Of a DNA stretch of 64,000 nt, positions 1-14,176 are shown one piece after another. A program made the translations under genes and the position numbers. Within the stretch, counting starts at the first letter, position 1. Each line of letters begins with the position of its first letter. Under the pieces are notes generated by a model. That model had not been told where the DNA came from. It made no database searches and saw only the letters and a program-made list of their open reading frames with translations. Source of the stretch: Hoplostethus atlanticus (Eukaryota > Chordata > Actinopteri > Trachichthyiformes > Trachichthyidae); the NCBI GenBank assembly GCA_034670405.1, contig JAXDDX010000010.1, positions 827,501 to 891,500 on the forward strand, in the 5' to 3' direction.

Positions 1-30
1 AGGGATGACTGGTTTCCCTTGTGATTCCAG

Positions 31-183
31 GCATCACCAACTACGAGGAGTACTCTCTGATCCAGGAGGTGGCGGAGGAGAAGAAGGAAGACGGGATGGG
101 TACGCTGAAGAAAGACAGGACACTGCTGCGCGACGAGAAGAAGATGGAGAAGCTGAAGGCCAAGCTGCACACAGACGATGACT
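31..183 (+). CDS. tln2: tln2 window exon 1 (F1)
   Basis: Opens with the last two bases of a Gly codon and reads GITNYEEYSLIQEV, then the basic F1 loop with TLLRDEKKMEKLKAKLHTDD (residues ~122-172). In talin this loop is unstructured and contacts acidic membrane lipids. The acceptor is TTCCAG and the donor GTGAGT; it ends one base into a Leu codon finished by the next exon. The following intron (184-1583) holds a GA tract at 1010-1038 and nothing else recognised. Confidence 0.93.
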
Positions 184-2281
184 GTGAGTTCAGGAAAAAA
201 AGCCTCTAAACAAGGCTGAGATACTGGGAAGATGAATAAACCCTGAAGCCTGCAGGCGCCTGCAGGGTGCGGGGGTTTTGGTTTTGGTTTTGTTGAGAAA
301 TTCAGTAGTCCAGTCATGCAGACCATATTCTGATAGGTCGACAGTCATTTTTCACGTTTTTTCAAATGTGAAATTGGTCTGAAATGTCATTCAACTGGCA
401 TTAAAAAGGTCTTTTAAAATGTTAAAGTTGAAGTTGATGAAACTTACAGACACCCTGTTTTTCCTCATGAGTTGAAATGACAGTGGATTGTTGTGTAACA
501 TTTTAAATGTAATGTTGAAAAACATATTGGTGTCCTGGTGGATCAACAGGCTAAAATTGTTGTGATGCATTGGGTTTGAAGCCAGCTGACATAATTAATC
601 TCTTGCTTTCTCCCCCTCCACCTTCCATGTCACTGTTAACGTCTGTCAGCAGCAAAAATACCACAAAATGATCTCAAAACATAAAAAAAGGATTTTCATG
701 ACAGCAGCCACTTTATGGCCCGTTTGTGGAGGCTGTCTGTGTTATCTACCATCTTTCATTGGCATTTGGGAATATTGTGTCTGCAACCTGAGATCAAATG
801 AACCCTTTTCCTTCTCTCCTCCATTCCGCCTCGGCTGTACGTCTCTGTGTGCTCAGCCCAACCGCCACCTTATTTACACTAGATAAAAATGTGGCATTTC
901 TCAAGCCTGGGAGAGAGAGATCATAATAGTTTGCCCACTGATAAATAAAAAGCCAGGTTCTGCTTGTTCACACTTTAAAAAAGAAATCTTCTTGGCTTCA
1001 AAGTGAGATGGGAGAGAGAGAGAGAGAGAGAGAGAGAGCGTTTAAAGAAAAAACAGAGGTGAGAAAAAAACCTCATTTTTCAGCGATGTAAGCAGGGCCT
1101 TAGTCTGTCTGCAGCCAGTAGCCGCACAGGCCTTGGAGAGGGAGCAGATATTGACTCATCCGTTATCAGTGCAGACATTTTTACTGTGGTGTTGACACCG
1201 TTCCTAGCCCTCTCGGGGGAACCAGCATGCATTTATTTACTGTGGTTTTATGAAATATGCATGTATCAACACATTTCAGTGTGGAAACTATATGCCTGGC
1301 TAATGGGAGATGGTATGGAGTTGAAAGCCAGATAGTCTGGCCAGGTTCTACTGTATCTATTTCTAACTGTAGATATCTCTCTTGTTCTTCTCCTCGGGGA
1401 CATTTACCCACAAGCCTGCAGGGATTTCTTTTACATCTCAGGCACATTGCTTTTTAATGTATTCTTTGTAACCAAACAGGCTGGATTTTTGTAAAACAAC
1501 TATTTGAGTAACATTTAGTTTGTCAGGTTTTTTTTTTGTGCTTGGTGTATGTTTCTACTTGTGACTATATTCTGTGTCCTCAGTGAACTGGCTGGACCAC
1601 AGCAGGACGTTCAGAGAGCAGGGGGTGGACGAGAGCGAGACTCTGCTGCTCAGACGCAAGTTCTTCTATTCGGACCAGAACGTGGACTCCCGAGACCCGG
1701 TTCAACTCAACCTGCTCTACGTACAGGTCTGACCTTCTCTACTGTCTTTCTACCTCCCTCACTATATGTTTTTGTTTTTCTGGGAGCTCCTCTTCCTTCA
1801 CTTTTTCGTAAAACAGAAAAACAGATTACTGTTCTCGCAACCAGTTGCCAGTGCAAGTCCAATGACATCATCGTACGCTCGAGTTGACTGCACATCATCT
1901 ATCCAGCCAGTCCAATCATGTATTGGTTTAAGCATAACAAGCATCAATACAAACCAGAAGACGCATCATCCATCCATTCTCCCCACATCTCAATTCCTTC
2001 TATTGTTCCCTAATGGCAAAAAGCAATTAGTGACATGTGCAGTGATGGATGGCTTTTTGATGGATTCAGAAGTGTGTTGTTCTTCCTCGTTTAGCGGGGT
2101 CAAATCACAGCACCAGTAGCGTGCTCAAGGTTTTTCTCTTTTCTTTTGAAGGAGAATAAGAAACAGTGCTCTAGTGGGATTTGATCCTAAGGCAGTAGGG
2201 GCTTGTGTGACTACAGAGGCAGGGGACATAACCACAACATCATCTTCTGTACTGAAGTAGTATTACCGAGGCATTGAAATG

Positions 2282-2322
<41 letters not shown>

Positions 2323-5300
2323 TGCACAAGTATCCCTAATGGATGTGCAGGACACACACACACACACACACACACAATGCTGCATGTCACTGATGGGCTA
2401 TCATCATCATCTCAGAAATTATTACTGCTTCAGGGTCTAGCTATTTCTGTGTGTGAACGACGTGTGTGTGTGTGTGTGAGAGAGAGAAGAAGAGTAACAC
2501 TCAGGAGTCTTCCTATCACTGTGCACACAGTCACAGAAATGAGCCGTCCCGCTGGTCCTCAGACCTATGCTGTAGCGCCCGAGGACAAAAGCAGCGCTTT
2601 TCCAAGGCTGGTCTGCCTTGTTTTTTAAGTGGCTGTGAGCGATTGGTGGCGAGATAGAGGCCGGTTTCAATTAGCTGGCCTGCAGGACTGCAGAACAGGC
2701 TCCTTATGTCCTCTGCCGGTGTTTCTTCTGCATTCATTGAGTGGTGGAAGGCCACTGTAGCAAAACAAAAACCTGTCTGCTGCCAGAAGGAAGGTAAATA
2801 ATAAGGAAGGTAAGTAATATTTGAAGATATTCCATCTTTGCTCACAAGTTGCTCCCAGTTACTTTTATTTGGATACTTGTTATCTAATGCTGGCACCAGA
2901 ACAAGGAACGGTGTAGAACTGAGACCAAAAACAAGGCAGTCGGAGCACTGCAACATCTTGTATGCCTGCCAGCGTCTAAGGCTTTCTCGGTCAAAGTCGT
3001 GGATTTATTTTTGTCCCATGGCCCCAGTGAGCATTCTTTTTTTTGGATTTTTTTTTTTTTGATGGCTTACTCTGGAATGATAGCAGCGATATCTCTTTGT
3101 GTATCCTTGTATGCTTGTACACAGATGGTCATTACCGCCATTGCAATGAAGGATTGCAGTGGATATTGTGCAGTACACGCGGTTCAGCCACAAACATGAC
3201 ATAAAAAAGAGGAGCGATTTAGATGCACAGAATTTGGGCCATGCCAAACATTATCAATCTATTGTTTTAGAGACATCCCTTTTTTAAGAAGCCCTCTCAT
3301 CACTGAGCAGCATGGGTAAGGGAAAGGGGGGGCTGTCCCTTTCCTTGTATGCATTATATTGTTTTATAAAGAACTGGGATAGAGGTAAAATAAATGTTTT
3401 GGCATGGTTACGTCTGTGATAATCCCCCTGCTTAATGTATCCCTTTAATATGTCTGCACTTGGAGAGTAGGTATTCACTCCAATAAAGATGGTGGTGTGA
3501 AATGGGCCAAGGGCAGAGAACATTATTTCGATAGGATATCATTAGGTGGTGAAAGGTGAATACCAATACTTGGCATCAGCACATACCACATTATCAGGGA
3601 AAGTATTACGATATTAGGCTGCATTGGTTTCTTTTCCCACCAAGTAATGAAGGTTTTTTGTTTGACTTTCAGGCTCGAGACGACATCCTGAATGGCTCTC
3701 ACCCTGTATCATTTGACAAGGCCTGCGAGTTCGGAGGCATTCAGGCCCAGATCCAGTTTGGACCGCACATAGAACATAAACACAAACCTGGATTCCTAGA
3801 GTAAGCGTTTATCCCTCCAGGAGTTTGTCTGTGGTACAATATGAAGAGCTTCATTCCAAAATGAGATATCCACCAATTGAAAAAAAGTACACTCTCACTC
3901 TTAGTCTGCCAAACTTTTAGTGCAGAACCCATTTCATTGGATCAGAGTTTCATAAAAGTAGCCCGAAGGAAGAGGCCTTCCTTGTATCAAAGTGCAGCTA
4001 GAAATTACATTTGTATTTATGTTACAAATCCCGCTTCGGCAGTACATGAAATTGATTTTTGTTTGTTTGAGATGTATGGATGTAGTAGGAAAACAGAACT
4101 CATGATTTTATGTATGAACTCTCAACCTCTACCTGTGTTTCATTTCTCTCCTAGCCTGAAGGAGTTTCTACCTAAAGAATACATCAAGCAGAGAGGTGCC
4201 GAGAAGAAAATATTTCAGGTGTGGTCACTGACTTCCACGCATTTATTGCTTATGCTGACATTTATCTAATGGGATAATTGTTTAACAAGCTAAAATAAAT
4301 GGCTATTCCAACTTGCAGGATCACAAAGACTGTGGAGAGATGACAGAAATTGAAGTAAAAGTGAAATACGTCAAACTGGCAAGGTCTCTGCGGACATATG
4401 GAGTCTCCTTCTTCCTGGTCAAGGTAAGTGGAGAAACATGACATTTTGGAATGAGCTAAAACTACAGCAGATGCCTTTATTTCCTAAATGTGTTTCTTTG
4501 GTGTTTTTTGGTCAAAAGGTTTGGAGGTTCTACCCGTCATGTAGGGAGATTGGCCAGTTCCACCTTAATTTAGAAGGTTTTTCATGTCTCACAAAACGAG
4601 AGCTGCCTGTTGGCCCCTTGTCGTGCAGCAGGAATTTCTTCCCCTCGATGCTGGCCAATGAGACTCATGAAAAGAATTCAATTCCACCTGCGCATTAGCT
4701 TTAAAGCCAGCCAGATGTGAGGAAAATGTTCATCTGGCTTTGGCCACAAAAAAACAAGTGTGCACCCCCATGCACCTGTGCAGGATGATGAAGACGCTCT
4801 CTTCCCCAAAGTCCTTGGCCTTATGTATAAAATGTACTTGTTGCCTGCAAGTTTATGAATGACTTACTTTTTTATTTGTTGAAATCAGAATTTTCGGTTG
4901 ATATTCCATTTTCTGTTATATATCAAAGGCGGATGATATATTTCCCAAATGAAGGGATGCAAATGGATCTCATTTTCATTCGTTTTACCATTCTCTTTGA
5001 AATCGTTTTATAATGAAATGAGGGGGGAAAAAAGACCATTTTCATTGTTGGCAAGCGGCTTTAATGACATCATTATTCTGATGAAACAGAGATGAGGTCA
5101 CCTACTTCACTAGGATATTATGAACAAATTGTATTGATGTAATAATGCACAAATCAGACTTTCAGCCACCTTCATTAAAGTTGCCCTCTGAAAGCCAGTG
5201 TTTTAAATCACGGCGCTCATGTTGCCGTTGAGTAATGTTCAACCAATATTAAGGCTGCCTCCTATTACTTGCAAAGAACAATAAACCTGTCAAAATGCCT

Positions 5301-8300
5301 CACAGAGATTTATAAACCCGTTTTCTTTTTACAGATGTAGAAACTAAGAAGCACAGACACAGAAATGTATACACAGAAAAAACCTTGTGGATTTGTATGC
5401 CACACGTTCTCCTTCATACTGCTACATATCTCACTCTCTCACTCTCTCTCTCTCACTCACACACACACACACACACACCGCCAGCACCTCGTCTACGAGG
5501 AGTTCAGTGTGTTCCTGGCAGGGAAACCAAATGTGTACCGGCGCAGTGGAGTGTGACACTATGATTATTTCGGAGCAAGGGGGAGTAAGTGGAGGGGTAG
5601 AGTGAGGGATGCTGGGAGTCAGTGCGAGGGCAGACCTGGGCAACGGGAGTCACTGTACCGAACTGTCAGACTGCCAGCAGCCGCTCCATTTGTTGCCCGT
5701 TAGTTTGCTGATTTCCAGGTGAGGTCCCCATAGAAATGTGACTCGAGGGACAGAAAGCATTCTTTTGTTGCCAACATGCCATCCTGCCTGAACATTAAGC
5801 CACAGCCAACTCTGCAGCATCGACAGCCTGCTTGCCCATTGTCACGTTATCTGACTTCTCTCCATTTCTCAGTGCTCCTAGAAAATGAGATGATTTCCGG
5901 TAATTGCTTGAACAAGTTGCTTGTGCTCTGGGTAACGGTGCATGACTGTTTCTGACTCCCTGCCAGGCACTTCCTGGCTTTTCATCAGTCACCACTAGAG
6001 AATAGGGGATAAGGAGAAAAGATGAAGTAAACAAAAATGAACTAATTAGATTGTAGCTCACCTCATCAAGTCTTCATTAGCGATAGTTCACACATTCCGA
6101 AGGTCTGTTTTCATTTGAACTTGCTGAACCCTGTCTGTCCAGTGTGTCCCTTAGCTCCCAACTTTGTTTATTGGTGGTAGGGGGGAGATACTTTTCAATG
6201 CCCAATACATTTATTTTCCACTTGTTGATGATATGATGTTTGTAAATACATAGCTAGCAGCTAGGGTAACGTCATTTCATGGACGGTGACATCCCAAAAA
6301 AAAGTTGATATCGGCATTTTGTCAGACTGCCCTGTCCAGACTAACCCACAACCCCTGGAGGCCCCGGAGACTCCCGGGCCCTCCAGAACATTTACACACG
6401 TCACCTCTTTGCCCCCACATCACACCCCATCATGTTCCATCCATCTGCTAATACACACTGCACCTCCTGCTCCGAAGAAATGGGGGTAAGGAGGAGGGGA
6501 AGCGGGGGGAGAAACACCACCTCCTCTTCCTCCCTCCATTGGCTCAGGGTGTGTGGTGCTTGACATTAGGCAGGTTTGGTAAAGACAGAGGGTGGCGGAG
6601 AGTTGTTGAGATGGATAAAGAGACAGATAAAGAGAGAGCGTTGTTAACAAGGACAAAATCTAGCTTTCCACTTGATTAGACAAATTAAGACCGATATCAG
6701 CGGTTCATTCTGAAGACAGAACTGAATGAGGTTCACACTGTTAGGCTCAGCTTTTATTAGCTTAATCTTTGCTGCTTTTGTTGTTAATCTTTCCCATTCT
6801 TCTTTTAAACGCCTGATATTGCAATATGAACTATTAGCAGGAATGGGAATGTGCCAGTTTAGCTTGATCCAACAAGGACCAGGAAACATTTTCTAATGTT
6901 GGGATGTTTTTTTCTACTATGCTGGACATTTGTAAAAGGAAAAGGACGAATTTGGGGATTTTTTTGGATCACTGATTATGAGCAGTGGTCCCAGTTTTCC
7001 CAGTTTTTTGTTCGTATTTTTTTTGTCAGGTCTGTCTTGAAAAAGGTAAAGGCTCCATAAAAAATAATGTGTGTTTTGCAGGAGAAGATGAAGAGTAAAA
7101 ATAAGCTGGTGCCACGGCTCCTGGGCATAACCAAAGAATCTGTGATGAGAGTGGAAGAGAAGACCAAAGACGTGGTTCAGGAGTGGCCGCTCACCACCGT
7201 GAAGAGGTGGGCAGCGTCGCCCAAGAGCTTCACCCTGGTAAGCCTGGAGACAAACAGAGATTTAATGAGAGAATTTGCGAGACCTGGCAGTTGGAGACGC
7301 ACACACGCAAACACACACAATCCAGCCCTGTTATTGTCACGGAAGCCATGAAAGGCATTCTGCACTTGGAAAGTCATGGCTTTTGTTGTTTAGCGTGCAA
7401 TAAACTTAATACTCATCAGCTGGTTATTTTTTTTTCTCTCCTCAGCAGACCAGCCCCCCCCCCCACACACACACACACACACACACTGATGTAACACTGT
7501 TTTGGCGCCATTGTCCATTGGCTTTGTTCTTGCACCCATTTTATTCTCCGTTCTGAGCACCACATCGCTAGTAGCAAATAAGTACGTCGGGCTCGCCGTA
7601 CATAAAACCGTTCTCCACGATAGTCATAAATACCATACCACCATACTGCTGCCGCTCTCTGTCCATTCATTCCCTTGTGCACTTCAGTTATTGAACAGAC
7701 TCCTTTGTCATCCCTGTCAATATCCCTCCTTTGTGTCAGCACCCGGAGTCAGTGAGCAACAGGGATTTAATCTAGCAGATCTGGTAGACGCTCTGTCTCT
7801 ACCAGCCCTCTATTGAATTAACCCTCCCTCTCTCTCTCTCGCTGTTAATTTGGCAGAAGGCTTTGAAGTTAAGGCTGTGCCTTTTTGTGACACCCGATTT
7901 TTTGAAAGACTTGATTTGTCATTCAGGCTTTGAAGCAATTATGTATATTTTTGTGCGCAGCAGTTTTCATCCATGGTAAGATGGCTGCTGGCAGGGGGTG
8001 ATTCATCTCATATTGGAAGTGTGACCATGTGACCACTTTCATACTCTCTCTCTCTCTCTCTCACACACACACCACACACAAAACATCCTTTCTGGAGTGA
8101 AACAGACACACATATACAAGAGTATGATCGGGGAAACATGGTGTTTTTTTGTTTTTTTTTTAAAAGAAAAAAAGAAAAAAAAGAAAAGAAGCTTCATTTT
8201 CTACATAAAATCTGCCTTGTGCTGGTTATTAGATTAATCTGACACTTTGAATGTTGCAGCAGTTTGAGATCACCCAACACAATACCTGCTGGCTCCATAG

Positions 8301-8398
8301 ATTCCTATTAATCCTTACAGTAAACCCTCTGCCTGCATCCAGGGCAGTCACTGCAGTGGTTGCTTGCCTCATAGTCCAGTATGAAATGCGTTATGGTG

Positions 8399-8440
<42 letters not shown>

Positions 8441-11400
8441 GTGTGTAGGACTTTGGGGAGTACCAAGAGAGCTACTACTCGGTGCAGACCACTGAAGGAG
8501 AACAGATCTCCCAGCTCATCGCCGGTTACATTGACATCATCCTCAAGAAGGTGAGACATTTTTCTTTGGGGAAACGGATCCGTCATACTGAATCAATGTC
8601 CTCCCGTGGCAGATAAGTCGGCACTCGATGCTCAGCGTTAATGCTTGATGTTGCTGCTGTATTGTAACACTGCAGTCAAATAAGAGGCAGCGCGGCACAA
8701 CTGGGGTAGTATGGCCCAGGTGAGCATGTTAAGATAAGATAGTTTGCAATTTGTTGTGCAATATAAAACACACACACACAAAAAGTACTGTTGTGTAATA
8801 TCAGTAAAGAACATTGTGTATGTGATAGTTCTTTGCTGTGTTAAAAAGGATAGAGAGATTGTTCATGTGGTCTCACATGGGGCTGCTCAAGATTCAAAAT
8901 ATCCTGAGAATTTGTGTTTTTTTCATTCATTTAATAAGCACAATTATAACAACAGTTATAAAAAATACAATTTGAAATGGTTGCTTCAGTCCCAAACATC
9001 GATATACAACAAAATCGACGTCTTGTGGCTTTGCTAACTTGATCATTGTAAGATATTGTGGATAAGAACATCAGCTAAGCACCTAAACTGCCTAAAAATT
9101 AGAAATGAAATATAAACAGATAAAAATAAGAGTTAGAATTGTCCTTGTTCAGTCTTGACTACCAGCCATGTGATGTGGATGTGAAGGGTTTTGCTTGTGA
9201 AAGGGGCAGCATAGGCAGGATAGACATGAATTCAACAGTTAAGTGGAACAGAAGGTTTTTTTCTGTGTGTGTGAAGTACTGAATCCCTTGCCAACCATTT
9301 GATGGTTGCATCATTCAAAAGATAGCATCAGGGGAGCTGCTCTACGACTGCTGTACGTTCCTTTTATACTAATGTATTTTTTCCCTCCTGCAGAAGCAAA
9401 GCAAGGACCGTTTTGGACTAGAAGGTGATGAAGAGTCAACTATGCTGGAGGAATCGGTATCCCCTAAAAAGTATGTAAACACGCACCTTTATAATTAATG
9501 AAAGTGAAGGCCTATGTGGAATTTAAGTCAAACCAAAATTAGAGCTTCTCATACTTCATTTGAAAGTAACCATCAATTAATCCTTACAGTAAATCCCCAG
9601 AGTAGTCGCTGCAGTGCCTCCTTGCCTTATAGCCCAGTATGAACTGCATTGTGATCATGGTTTGACTGCTAGACGCTGATTGCGTATTAGTACAGCGACA
9701 CACCATATCAGACTAGGTCCGTTTTCATTTCCGTCTCACTATTGCTCTCCACCGCAGCTCACAGTGTATACATCTTCCAGGACCTCATCTTGCCACATGA
9801 ACACTTCCTTAGCTGGACTCCATCCAGAAAGATAACCATTATACGAGTAAATTTCGCTGCACCGGACAGGCAAAGGCCTCCATCAGAACATTTCCTGATT
9901 AGATGTGTATTAGTTCATTTATCTGCACCGGCCTCTCAATGCATAACGGAAACCCTTTTTCCTGTCTAGCCTCAATTGATATTGCTTCCCCGGTTCCAAC
10001 AGAGGGAGTATTGGCTGCAGTTGTTATTGTTATTTTCCCTTTTATCTGCAGGGGCCCAAGGCAAAAGTCTTTAATACTGCAAACACACAGGAAACCAAAA
10101 TCTGGAAGGCCACGTCTGAGGAATTAACTAAACAAGGCTTTGTTTGCGTTGACATACACAGCGAGAGGGCCTTGCAGTCTCATTCTGCTTTGTGTCCCAT
10201 TGTCACAAATGCACACACCCACACACCCTCACTCTCATGCACACACACACACAAGCACCAGGGATATCATTATGGATTTTCTTGCTTTGTTTATCTTTCT
10301 CTCTTGATTTGTGTTTATGTGAACACTGAAGGAATAATTACATTGAGTTTGTATCACTTACCTACTTAATAAAGTTAGTGTTGCTTATTACCTTTTCTGA
10401 GTTCCATAACTGAAATGAAAGGAAGCTGTGAGCTTACTGTCTTGCTGTGTATGCAGGTCTTGCATCCCCTCAGCAGTAGTTGAACCATCTATTACCATCT
10501 GTGTCTCTTTGCTTGGTGTATTTGTCACTGTGTCAGCATGTCTCCATTCCCACCTCTGTGACTCTAACCCTTGGCTTTAGTTTCGTGTTGCCACTGACAA
10601 TGCAACTCTAGCAGTGTTGTCCACAAAGCAGACATGAACTGATTTGCTTTTTAGAAATCTGGTCTCACTGCTTACTGAATTGAAAACTTCAAACATGCAC
10701 ATCTCCTAAAACATGGCATATGGGTCGTACAGTAGTAGTTTCGATATTGTTTTCATGCAGTGTACACCAGTCTACATGATGTGAAAGAGAGAATATCATT
10801 TAAAAAACCTGGAAGTGTGTATTAGATGGTTTTAAGATAAGGTTGTATTAACTGTCCATCTGTCCAGGTCCACCATCCTTCAGCAGCAGTTTAACCGGGT
10901 GGGTCGGGTGGAGCACGGCTCCGTGGCGCTGCCAGGCGTGATCCGCTCCGGCTCCATCGGTACGGAGTCGCTCAGCATGGGCACCATGCCATCTGCTCAG
11001 CAGCAGATCACTATGGGACAGATGCACCGCGGACACATGCCACCACTGGTCAGTATGGCAGTACGGCTCTCAGTACGGTGTCTGTTTATTTTTCACGCAC
11101 ATACCTCAATGTGAAAATGGCAATAATTCCTGTTAAAGAGATAAAGACATTTAATTGTTTCTGACTTTGAGGCGGTTGTATTGGACAGTAGTATCCTCAT
11201 CCTCTCATACGTTCAGGTTTGCTCTACATGCTAACAACTGGCTTCACTGCATAATTTGCATTGACAAGAATCTCCCCCTAACTAGGTTTCTGGAAAACAG
11301 AAGGCTCCAGACTACATACATTGGACCTAAATTGATCCTGTTTTGTTTTTTTCTCATATGTCCAGAGTTCAGCTCAGCAGGCTCTGATGGGAACCATCAA

Positions 11401-14127
11401 CACAAGCATGCAAGCTGTGCAGCAGGCCCAGGTTGACCTGGGGGAGGTCGACATCCTGCCACCACTGGGACAGGACATGGTACGGTACAGTGCACATGTG
11501 TGTGTACACATGTACGTACACATAGTTTAAAACTATGCCACAATGATAACAGTCAGAACAAGAACAAAGAACATGCATGGCATGCTCATGCCTCTCACTG
11601 TACATACTGATAACTAATGGTGTTATCTACAAAATGACAGGAAGCAGCGTTAGGTGATGAATGCCAAGCGATGACTAATGGTGTCTCTGTCTCTGTGTCT
11701 AGGCATCCAGGGTATGGATCCAGAACAAGGTGGATGAGTCAAAACATGAGATCCACTCTCAGGTTGATGCAATCACTGCAGGAACAGCCTCTGTCGTCAA
11801 CCTCACAGCTGGTTAGTGGCTCTGGCATGACTCAGCACAGTCAGATACTTTTCTTTTTCCATTCCACTGGCTCACTTTTGCATCTATTGCAGATCAAATC
11901 ATGTAACTCATATGTCAGAGTAGAGCAAGGCTACAGTACATAATGTGTTGCACAGGTTTTTGGCATTTACTGTAAACAACATTTTCTTGTCAAGTCTTTT
12001 TGAGTTTATAAAGGCAGTGAAAGTCTTAAGACTTGTGCCCAAATCTTATATTATAGTATATTTTAAGGGTCCTACTTCCTGCAGAGTTAAAGTTATCTGG
12101 ACCATTACTGATATTTAAGCAGAGCCTTTGCCATTGATCTGGTTTTCATGAACAACACTGTAGATCCTTTATAAAAGTCCTTTTGCTTTTCACCAATAGA
12201 GATTTGACACTTTTTTTTTCTTAACCTTTCTCCCCTCGTGGTACTCATTGATTATTAGCCTGTGTTAAAATGGACTGACGTGTTTCTAATACTATTCTCT
12301 CTCATACCATCTCTCATTCATTCTTCCAACAGGCGATCCAACCGACACAGACTATACAGCAGTGGGCTGCGCCATCACCACCATCTCCTCTAACCTGACC
12401 GAGATGTCGAAGGGCGTGAAGCTGTTGGCTGCACTGATGGAGGACGAGGTGGGCGGAGGTAACAACCTGATGAGGGCTGCCAGGACGCTGGCAGGGGCGG
12501 TGTCCGACCTGCTGAAGGCGGTGGAGCCTGCGTCCGGAGAGGTGAGCAAAGATGCCTCGAATTCAGAAATGGCTATCCTCACCCTCAAGTTTATATTTAC
12601 CAGATATACATGGCAAGTCCCTCTTTATATGGGTTAGATATCAACATTGTTAATTCTAGCCGTTTTGCTGCCGAAACAGCCATTTTTTCTTTCCTGGCTA
12701 CCCTTACTCTCCATCTATATATATCTGACCTGCTATAGACAGTGGATCTTAACATGGCTCAACATGTTGGGGTCCAACACAGGAAAGAGGTGTAGAGGAG
12801 ATGATAGTGGGTGTTTACTGTACTGAAATTGAAATGACAGAAGGCTCACGTGACAGACAGTTGTCCATCATAGTGAGCTTCTCAATACAGAACCTGCTTG
12901 CCATTTAAAGCTACAACAACCCTACACAAAATTGGCTAAAATGAAATGGAGAAATCAGGGAAGGCCGATGGAATGATGTGTGAAACTGCCTGGAATTGAG
13001 CCCAAGCAGCAAGCACAGTGCAACAGACGGACCCATACAATGAGTGTTGATTATTCCCCACATTTCTTTATTTTAGAGGGGAAAAGGATGTTTTAGTGGC
13101 AAATGAGCAACCTTCGCTGCTCAGATCTTGTGCTTCATGGACTTATTCTTTTATTTTGTACACAGTAAATTGATGATAACCTGCAAAATCTATTTGCCAC
13201 CAAGTGATAGGAGGGAATATCGAGGCCAGACTTGGCAGTGCAGCTCTACCCATAGGAGGCAAGACAATCCAAGCGTCTCTTAATAAATGTGGCATCTCTC
13301 CTGGTCCTCCAAACGACGCTTAATTGTGTCAATATCCTCTGTTTGTTTGCCAGCCTCAGCTGACTGTATTATCCTGGCATGTATGAACAAAGACCTCTGA
13401 CTGAGGCCAAGCTGACTGGCAGCCGCGGTGTTCGCTTTGTGTCTTTTATAGCAGCAGAGCTAGATAGAACAAAAACACTGGGGAGGACACTTGTGAATCA
13501 TTCACACCTGTCCTGATGAATAATGGAGCCTGAACATCCACCTGCGTTGCTGGATCATAATGCCCCCAACACGGTCTGTTGGGGGTGTATTGTTGCTCCC
13601 TCTGTTCAGGGAGCCCTTTTGTTCTGCTGTGGAAGAATCACTTACAGGTTGATGTAGTGTGCAGAGCTCGCTCAGTGAACTGCATAATGTGCAAGTTTCT
13701 CAAACCCAGGGTGGTGGACTCATGCCGGTCTTTGGGATGTTGCCAAGTGGTCTGTCAGAGATATGGGCTCATTTTAGTGTTAATTGTAATATAAAAAGAT
13801 GTTTACTTTAATAGTGTCTGAGGGAAGCAGTATGATGAACGGCTTTCTTGAAGCAGCCTAGTAATTGTCTATACTGTAGCTCAGTCGTGACTAGGCTGAG
13901 AGGTGGGTATACTTTAAATACCCAGACAAAGGGTGTCTAGTAGAGACGGCACACAACTACGTGTCGGTCCTATCACCACACTCATGAGTCCTGTATAACA
14001 TGAATATGCTTGTTAGTGCAGCGTTATAGTGTGTTTGCAATGTATAGTATGGTAAAAAACTGAGCAGGTTAATTCAGTAGAAGCCATATGTCACAACATG
14101 ATTATGCAAGTGCAAGCCAGGCATCTG

Positions 14128-14176
<49 letters not shown>

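Noticed and set aside
668-886. 72-codon open stretch on the + strand in the first intron
   Set aside because: Lies in intron sequence, has no talin similarity or splice context, and its composition is unremarkable.
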